Shown in pieces: positions 57,240 to 64,000 of a DNA stretch of 64,000 nt (position 1 is the stretch's first letter; each line of letters opens with the position of its first letter). This DNA is from Massospora cicadina (taxonomy: Eukaryota; Entomophthoromycota; Entomophthoromycetes; Entomophthorales; Entomophthoraceae). The notes below the pieces were generated by a model. That model worked only from the letters and a program-made list of their open reading frames with translations. It was not told where the DNA came from and made no database searches. Made by a program: the position numbers and the translations under genes. The stretch lies in NCBI GenBank assembly GCA_022478985.1, contig JAKSZP010004236.1:48822-112821 (forward strand). The letters are read 5' to 3'.

Positions 57240-58332
57240 TGTTGGGGTTTTGCTCACAATTCCAGCTTCCTAGGTTAAAGAATCTGTTGGTTTGCTAGGG
57301 GATAAGTCCCATTGCAAATGATTTAGATATTGCTTGATTTTGATATCAGTTTGATAATGCCAGCAGATTTTGGGTAACTCTCCAGGTTCAGATCTATTGA
57401 GGTTGATTCGTGAAAAGGCTTAAGATCTTGTTGGGCTGAGTTGCCAAAAAAATTAATAATATCTAAAAGTTAATCATTGTTTAACTATTAGATGTACTAA
57501 TTGGAAATAGGTTAGGTTTCATCACTGAATGATTGTGAATTTAACTAAGAGCTGTTAGGTGAGTGATGCCGTTTGCAACTAATGAATTAAACAGTTGTTT
57601 TGCAATCTGCCATAATGGGTAAAGAGTCCCATTACCTATACAGGTGAATAGTCAAATGTGGTTGGTTTGCTGTGATTGAGCAAAACTTTAGGGACACATA
57701 CTCTTTCTTTCTCCATTTTTAGGTTTTGGGATGTCTGACGGAGGAATCCTTAGCCTTATTGAAAAACCATCACTTGAAGAGACCTCAAAGGGAAATTTAA
57801 TAGCAATGGCTACCGTTTCATTACTGAGGCGCCAACAGAGTAGTTGGGCGCTAAATTCCTTTTTATAAAACCCTAGCTTTAATAAATAATAAAGCAGATT
57901 CAAAATTCCAAGTTCTATTCATCTTCAGTTTATTATTGTTTTAATGCATTAATTGTTGACTCTTTTGTGTGATAAAGAGTAAAAGTTGGATTTCCTTAGA
58001 AGAGAAGTAGACCTTCAAAGCAGATCTTCACAGAACAGTGTGATGGGACCAAGGTTTAGAACCTTGAACCTAGAGTTAGATTAAGTTCCACCAGAAGAGA
58101 GAAGATGTCCCATTCTGTTCGTATATTCAGCATCAAGTGGAGCATTCTAAGTCTAGTGTTGGACCACCTATCAACCTGGTTTATCTATATTCAGCTATGG
58201 ATAATAGTCTTCATACTTTTATCAATTATATGTATCTATACTAATATCAATCAACGTGAATAGTCACATAATAACCAAACCTGTGCAGTTAATCTCTGGG
58301 GACTAGTATCAGCAAAACCCCAGATTTTAACA
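57240..58332 (+). repeat. Z 3' LTR
   Basis: 1093 bp; partner of 41679-42757. Confidence 0.9.
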
Positions 58333-58500
58333 CCATCATTCCATGAATTGAATCAGTTAAGTCTGAGACCAAATTTTATAATGATCAAATTATTAGGCTT
58401 TTTAGTATACCTTGATATTAAAACTGTCTTAGAGTTTTTAAAATTATAAAATTGCATAGTTTACTAAGGTAGTAGCTCTAAATTATAAAACTTAAGGTGT
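58333..58500 (-). repeat. X2 5' LTR, last piece
   Basis: CCATGAATTG...AAATTTTATAATGATCAA aligns with CCATGAGG...AAATTTATATTATAATCTTGATAA near 31.99-32.03 kb in the X2 3' LTR. This supports insertion of Z into the X2 5' LTR. Right end uncertain. Confidence 0.45.
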
Positions 58501-60200
58501 TGACCTCCACTTTGATAACAACAGCTTCTCTTTCCGTTGATTATGTGAAAGATATTGAATAATTTGAAGCATAACTCTAAACTACTAGTCTAATGATACA
58601 ATTGAATTACATATTACATATGCAGATTATCTTCATTGTATATGCTCTGGCTACTCATTTAAAGCCCCCATTTTAGATTTTTTTAAAGTTTAGGAGAGGT
58701 GAAATGTTTTTGTTGTTATTCTATCTGATAGCACTAAAGAAGCATTTTTTAAACTATCAATCAATAATTCCTGTTGATACTAGATACAACAATCTATATC
58801 AAAAATTGATTTTTTATAAATGCTGCACTAACCTTAGGCCACAAAAAAAATTCAGTAATTACTATATCATTAATTTTTAGCTTTAGGTTTTAGTTTTTTT
58901 AGTTGTTATCTTATTACATAATATATTCATAATCTGACATCAATTTCTAAGAAGCTCAATTTTCTTGTCAAGGTAAAAACATAAGTCACCTTCATTATTA
59001 GTTGGCTTAAACATAAAATGATATTAATACATTAATCATAATTTTTACAACTTTGGGCCTCTACTCACTTGACTCAATATTCTATAAAGCCCAAAGTGTG
59101 AAATAGTAGTAATGATTAAATGATTTAACGATAATTAGAAAAATGGCTTTGCACTGCCAACTTCAGTTCTTGGTGATTACTTTCTCACTCTTTTAAGATT
59201 TATTTGTAGGAGAAACTTATATTCTCTTCTTGTTACTTATTTTATTCATTGAACTAATGTGTGCTGTTAGAAAATAGAATAATGTACCATATGTAAGTTT
59301 CTTTTTTAGCTAATTGAGAATAATACAATTCTTCCTAAAAACCTAACCTTACAAGGAGTCGTTGTTATGAGTGGCTTCACCTTATATTATTTCATACTAT
59401 TTACTGGTAGTCTACTCTTCTAAATAAAACCTAGAATGGTTACTAAAGGCTTCACTTGCACTAAATAAGATGGAATAAAGGGAAAAACAAGATCTCATAA
59501 AGGTTGCCTTGAGTATTAAGATATTAATGAGCATTTTTTATACATAATAAAAGTAAATTGGGATACTATGTTAACTGTGGAATACTGAGTCTGAAGTTAG
59601 AGCTCATTTTATATCTTGGTAAGCTACATTATCAGATTTACTTATTTTAAGTATTTATATTCTTAAAGTCTTAGATTCAGATGCATTTTCTATCAATGTA
59701 TGTAAGCAATTTGGGTTTGCGTAAAGCTGTGGCTTCCCATTTGGTTTGTGTCTTAAGCTTCTAAAATTTCTACTTTCTTTTTCTTAAACAACTTGGGTTG
59801 TGGCTTTGATATAGCATATTCCAGGTCAATTTTGTCCCATCCTTAGAATCAAAACTTTAGATTTTATCTAATATGATTTTTGTTCATATTATCTATCTTT
59901 TGCATGCTAGCAGATTACTTTTTAAAATTCCATTTCAAATGGTATCTTCTCAATCTTTACATAGTTGAAAAACTAACTATCTTACATTTAATTACCACAC
60001 CCATAACATCACCTGTATAATGTGGGACCAAGTGAAGGATCTGAGGTGTCTTTCATTGACTTATTAATTACAATTATTGCATTGTGTTTACAACAGGTAA
60101 AGGTATGAAAGGTAAAGATTGCACTCAATAGATATTGCTGTATTAAACATAATACCTTAGAAGATGGCTATGTAGCCAAAAAATATTTTTAGTAAAAACT
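58501..60200. other. AT-rich DNA without recognised genes
   Basis: No coding run, RNA gene or repeat partner could be supported on either strand. Confidence 0.4.
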
Positions 60201-60204
60201 ATTT

Positions 60205-60305
60205 TCTTCAGCCTCACTATAGTATTGTCTAGTACTCCCAAGATATCAAAATACCCTTAATAATGTCTTTGGCTTCACTAAAGTATTGTTAAGTAGTCCC
60301 AATGT
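60205..60305. repeat. Short direct repeat
   Basis: TCACTATAGTATTGTCTAGT (from about 60215) and TCACTAAAGTATTGTTAAGT (from about 60277) are near-identical, each followed by ACTCCCAA or AGTCCCAA, spaced about 62 bp. Origin unknown. Confidence 0.5.
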
Positions 60306-60749
60306 GCTATTGATTTGGGTTAGTAAAAAGATACTCATTCCTAAAGAAATCATAGAGTCTTTAGCAGGGTTTAGCTTCTTTCTCTTAGTTATCATGACTT
60401 TTCCTTTTCCTCTGTTGCGCATCTTCCACTATATAGTCTTTGGTATCTATAAGGTGCTTCCTTTGATGGTCCTCTATGCAGTGCATGAATCTTTTTAGCA
60501 TCCTCTACTGTAGTATCAGTCATAGTACCAGTGTGCTAAAGGTCAAGGGCTCTATCAATTAAATGTTTGACTTTGAAATATAAGGGGAGATTTTATTAAG
60601 ATTGGTGAAGGAAGGCACAACAAAATATGAGATATATCAGTACTAAATAAGTATCAGACAGAAATGAGGGTAAAATTAAATTTGTGGGTATTGATAGGTT
60701 AACTGAAGGTCAATAGGTTAGCAAAGTATCTGTTGTCAGATCATCAGAA

Positions 60750-61670
60750 TTTGAGTTACAAAAAAGTGGGGCGGCATAGCGGAAAGGTCTATGAGAAGAT
60801 GTAATAGAAGTTGAATTGGTATGTTTGGTCAACACCAAATGACAAAATCAGTTCTGATGTCATCATCCTATATTTTATTCTGTTCCTTAATCTGCCAAAA
60901 TATTAATGAACTGATACATGTGGCTTGAAATTCTTCCTTTCTTTTTTTAGCACTTAGTGGCCTCAACAAAAGGGGTATGAAGTTCTTTCTTTCTAAGACC
61001 CTGCACATTGAAAAGTAATCTTTTGTGCAACAAAGAATTTATGTAATTTGGTGCACTTCTAACTATTATCTTGCTTTTATGGAAAGTTTACTTAATAATC
61101 TTGCTTGCTCCAAGCTATATACAAATAAGCTCCCAAGATAACTCCTGCTAATAGCTTTGGCAATTAAATCCATAAAATCTATGTTGATTGTTGGTGAACG
61201 CAGAGTTAATAAGGAAGCTTAGTGCTTATATATTGCCTTGATTGGAGACATTACTAAAAGCTAGTGGTGACTGAGTCTATATTAAAACAGCATGAAAAAT
61301 AGTAGAAGGTCCCATCTTAAATCCGAAATTAACAAAAATTTTCTTAGTTTTATCTAGAGTCATGTTGACTTTATTAAAAATTTCATTTGGTGATGAGATG
61401 TAAAGAGTCTTTGACTGATGCTTTACCCCAGCTAGGTCCATAAATTTATATAATACTTCTGAAATGAGACTTTTTAGATAATGAGAGTAGCATTTGAGAA
61501 TATTTGTATTGTATATATACATTAATTGTATAAGAACCGGCCAATAGTTTTCTAATATATCTTAATTGCTGCGGCCTTGAACCACTTTGTGAAGTTTTTA
61601 ATTCCTTCAAATTAAAAACTGTTTCTACTGGAGGTCATGGAGAGTGGTATTACCATGTATGTTGATAAAT
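60750..61670 (-). pseudogene. Ty1/copia integrase relic
   Basis: The open minus stretch 61522-61277 reads SEVLYKFMDLAGVKHQSKTL, then YISSPNEIFNKVNMTLDKTK, matching the copia integrase core (G-EF...FL...GI-HQ-S-PY-PQQNGVAER-N-TL-D--R). The NG-x2-E block has decayed, so the catalytic Glu is gone. Downstream FGFKMGPSTIFHAVLI fits the W--A---AVYI-NR segment, and RFYGFNCQSY near 61.14 kb the R-FGC-AY block. Upstream FTKWFKAAAIKIY fits the region before the second Asp. Only this copia fragment was found; ends are approximate. Confidence 0.65.
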
Positions 61671-63530
61671 CAGGGAAGGAAGCGGAAGTTGTAATTAGAA
61701 AAACTAGTAAAGTTTTATACTAAAGCTTTCAGAGGAGTGGTAGCATAGCGGGGTGGTTCCTGCTCCATTCTGGGTTGGGTAATGATAAAAACAGGTCAAA
61801 GCCAGAACAGGCTAAAAAAACTTGATATGGTATATTTTTCCCAAGGTCAACCCATCTCATTTGATTTTTTATATTAAAGCTTTCATAGAACGCACAACTA
61901 TATGTTTTAAATTATAACGTCAAGCATTAGTTTACAGTAAAGTATTCCTGTAGAATTTTCATGGTCTCTGTGCCACTTGTAACTGAAACTCTAGTGCGTT
62001 TCCATGACCAAGTACATTAACTTGCTAATTTTATATTTAAGAAACAAGTCCTTCTGATAAAAAGTAAATTATTTTCTTTATATCCTTAAGCGTATTCTCA
62101 TTATTAGTTTATACACTTTGTGTTTTTAAACTTTCCTTATTTAGTATAATAATAATGTATAACGAGTTCTATTTTGTTCCTGCAGATGAATACCAACAGG
62201 CTTGATAGTATAAATACCTTTAATTTATTTTTAAAGTTTGTGGAAAATTTTGAAGTTATCCCTGAAGCTGAACCTCATATATAGCAAACCTCATATCAGT
62301 ATCCTTGGTGTTCTATCCAGTTCAAAAATAGATGGTATGTCACTCCCTTTAGTGTACTTCATATATATAATTGTTTTCTTCTATACAAACTGCAAGGTAA
62401 TAATAATATGTGACTTTTTAATTATACTCTGCTAAAAGTGACTTTCATTAAAATTTGATGGGATTGATAATATGTTCATCTATTTTCACCATAATTGGCC
62501 AAACCTAACATTTTTGGCGTCAGTATTTAAGCAAAACTTCTTTCTAAAGTCATATTAGATAAAAATTGGCACTTTAGCCTATTCTGCTTTCAGAATACAT
62601 ATGCCTTCTCCTGTTTAAGCCCTATATAAAATGAATTTTTATCCATGAGTACTTCAATTTAATCACTGAAATCACAAATCATGAGAAAAAACTGCTTATA
62701 GTAGTTTATTTTGACCAAAAAGCTGGACATCTTGCATGCTCTTTAGTCACAACATTACCAATATGTCTCATACTTTGCCTTATTGTAGCAAAAACCTTTG
62801 TAATCAATATCTTGTCCAAAAACTGAAATTATCTTATTAAAAAACATTTTTTTCTAATATTTATAATAAAAGCTCAAGGCTAAATGAACAACTTTTATAG
62901 GTGCTCAAGGTGATCCTTTGAAGGTCAGCTGAAGCTATATATACAGATGATATGACACTTGTCAACACCTTATTTTCTCAAATATCTGATCCATGACATG
63001 TGACAGATATCAGAATATTAGAAATGATGGGAAGAATATCAACCATTTTACTCCCATGACCAAATTGACACCTAGACCCGCATAGGGGGTTAAAAGTATT
63101 ACTACAATGATTGCACAGAAGAATAAGTAGTAGATACAGCTTAAAAAGATACTAGGAAAGTCCATCAGATCTGTTTTAAGCCTAAAATACCCCAAGATGA
63201 AATTTTGCCAAAAATAAATCAAAGAATCACTAGAAAGTCAGGTGAATATTACTTAATGTGGCTCCTGAGGCAGCAAATCAAGACAAACCTGAAAAAGGTA
63301 AAAAACCTTTTTCCAATGATCAACCTAGGTGATACCAAGTCTCATCTGACTTGGTACATTCAACATCTGCTTTTGCTATATCAAAAATATGCTATAAAGG
63401 CATTATACCATCTGGAATGCATAGCTGACCAAGATCCTCCCTTCTGGATTCTCCTTCCACTGATTTTATTAATCCTTTTCATTTTTGGTGTTTATATTGT
63501 TATATGCGAAATATAAGATCCCCTATAATA
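61671..63530. other. AT-rich DNA with weak coding traces
   Basis: An RT-like string (AQGDPLK, then AIYTDDMTLVN at about 62.93-62.96 kb, plus strand) is too short to classify. The open stretch 63205-63516 ends in a very hydrophobic segment (FWILLPLILLILFIFGVYIV), a predicted membrane helix, but lacks any family match and may be chance in AT-rich DNA. Confidence 0.25.
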
Positions 63531-63767
63531 TACTATAATAAAGTTACGTTATTAAACTTCTATATCTCATTTTAATCCTTGACTTCAATTAGTATACTTC
63601 ACCATACGTACCATAGGATGGATACTCTAGCTGATAGGACATAAGCGGTGACTTGGCATTTTTAAAGTAAAAAATATACTTGTCATGTGCCTTAGGTGGC
63701 ATTCAATATTGACTGTCAGGCTACTTGGCATAGCACCATCAAGCTCAAAAATGGAAGCCCAACTGGC

Positions 63768-63786
63768 TGGTGCTCACTAAAGGGGG
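63768..63786 (+). other. Primer-binding site of a further gypsy element (E)
   Basis: TGGTGCTCACTAAAGGGGG follows an LTR-like end (GGAAGCCCA, about 63761). Same motif as the five other PBS copies. The LTR body upstream was not delimited. Confidence 0.7.
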
Positions 63787-63851
63787 CTCAGCCAACGCTT
63801 AATGATATTTTCACCTAAATAATTACACCACAAAAAATAACCCAATTGATA

Positions 63852-64000
63852 TTGCCACCCAATGAGTGCACAACAAAAATGGTGAAGAAGATGATCAAAT
63901 GGGAAGTATGCCCATCATCACATTTTTAAGAGTTTGAGAAAATCTTATGAAGATTCCCAAATCTCATCAGCTAAAATGAATTTCCAATGAAGAATTTCAA
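63852..64000 (+). pseudogene. Gag start of element E, cut by window end
   Basis: ATG at 63852, 65 bp after the PBS, reads MSAQQKW-stop, then SNGKYAHHHIFKSLRKSYED to the window end with two TGA stops. Called gag from position only. Confidence 0.45.

Larger units (their letters stand above)
41679..58332 (+). mobile_element. Ty3/gypsy element Z with nested chromovirus N
   Basis: LTRs at 41679-42757 and 57240-58332 begin TGGTGGGATTTTGC and TGTTGGGGTTTTGC and end AGCA and AACA. Long near-identical blocks (for example AGAGTAGTTGGG, TTCATCTTCAGTTTATTATT, ACCTTCAAAGCAGATCT) establish the pair; in a 330-bp sample I count about 12% differences, mostly transitions. A PBS follows the left LTR, a polypurine tract (AAGAGGGGGGATA) precedes the right one. 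Gag, PR, RT, RNase H and IN lie between. Flanks CCACA and CCATC may be a decayed TSD. Removal of N leaves about 10.6 kb. Confidence 0.9.
23440..58500 (-). mobile_element. Ty3/gypsy element X2, host of most later insertions
   Basis: Minus-strand gag, PR, RT, RNase H and IN lie between 39.7 and 32.2 kb. The 3' LTR is in two pieces (about 23440-23901 and 31733 to about 32150) separated by X1. The 5' LTR is in three pieces (39708-40022, 41285-41678, 58333 to about 58500) separated by an unknown insert and by element Z. Homology between the split LTRs is visible: 23785-23890 with 41320-41425 (shared TATACTATAACTAGTCAA), about 31.86 kb with about 41.56 kb (TCATTTTGGGT, TCAAT), and about 32.0 kb with 58.35 kb (CCATGA...AAATTTTATAAT). 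Outer ends are approximate. Confidence 0.65.

Noticed and set aside
61730..61790. tRNA/SINE box A-like GTGGTAGCATAGCGGGG
   Set aside because: No box B at the right distance and no cloverleaf; a similar string at 60765 also lacks one.
62920..62960. Reverse transcriptase with QGDP and YTDD boxes
   Set aside because: The two boxes are only a few codons apart and in different frames; no flanking RT motif was found, so it is left as a weak trace.
63205..63516. 103-codon plus-strand ORF with a membrane-like C-terminus
   Set aside because: The hydrophobic stretch can arise from T-rich DNA; no homology, Kozak context or neighbours support a gene.
1..64000. Stop-codon reassignment (for example TAG as Trp)
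   Set aside because: TAA, TAG and TGA all interrupt the same proteins together with frameshifts and lost catalytic residues. Decay by point mutation explains this without a variant code.
1..64000. CRISPR arrays, bacterial genes, operons, integrons
   Set aside because: No regularly spaced repeats, no Shine-Dalgarno-linked ORFs, and all recognisable proteins are eukaryotic retrotransposon proteins.

Overview
This window looks like intergenic DNA from a repeat-bloated eukaryotic genome. I found no host gene, no tRNA or rRNA gene, and no bacterial-style operon. It is AT-rich and built almost entirely of old, mutually nested retrotransposons whose reading frames are broken by stops and frameshifts. 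The mix is Ty3/gypsy elements (two with chromodomains), a Tad-like LINE with APE endonuclease and an RRM/CCHC ORF1, and a Ty1/copia integrase relic. That mix resembles TE-rich filamentous fungi, possibly a basidiomycete such as a rust, but the host assignment is inference.

Layout, left to right. 1-2.1 kb: 3' end of a plus-strand chromovirus (chromodomain, polypurine tract) and the 5' end of a minus-strand Ty3/gypsy element (gag, primer-binding site, LTR). 2.4-7.2 kb: a plus-strand Ty3/gypsy element P1 (gag to GPY/F). 7.9-15.04 kb: element C, a 1.9-kb ORF1-only LINE relative on the minus strand with an 18-bp target-site duplication (TSD), split by a near-complete 5.2-kb LINE (9313-14520) with its own 15-bp TSD. 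15.06-23 kb: integrase pieces of a plus-strand gypsy element V, interrupted by gypsy element T with two LTRs.

23.4 to about 58.5 kb is one nested complex inside a minus-strand gypsy element X2. Its 3' LTR was hit by X1 (23902-31727, perfect 5-bp TSD TGGTC). X1 carries gag and protease but no visible RT or integrase, and itself contains an LTR-PBS fragment S and ORF1-only element A. X2's reverse transcriptase was hit by ORF1-only element B. X2's 5' LTR was hit by a GC-richer unknown insert (40.02-41.28 kb) and by gypsy element Z (41679-58332, LTRs about 1.09 kb). Z was in turn hit by chromovirus N (49320-55352, LTRs about 0.9 kb). 58.5-64 kb: AT-rich DNA with a minus-strand copia integrase relic, ending at the LTR/PBS/gag start of another gypsy element.

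The most interesting content is a coherent family of about 1.9-kb elements (A, B, C). They contain only a LINE-type ORF1 (FIDFRPY-like motif, RRM-like segment, CCHC knuckle, PWDLL motif, short acidic tail), share both ends, and are flanked by TSDs. Their last 40 or so bases match the 3' end of the full LINE in the same window. This suggests half-LINE elements mobilised in trans by the ORF2 of a LINE. X1 is a possible parallel among the LTR elements: terminal structures, gag and protease, but no polymerase.
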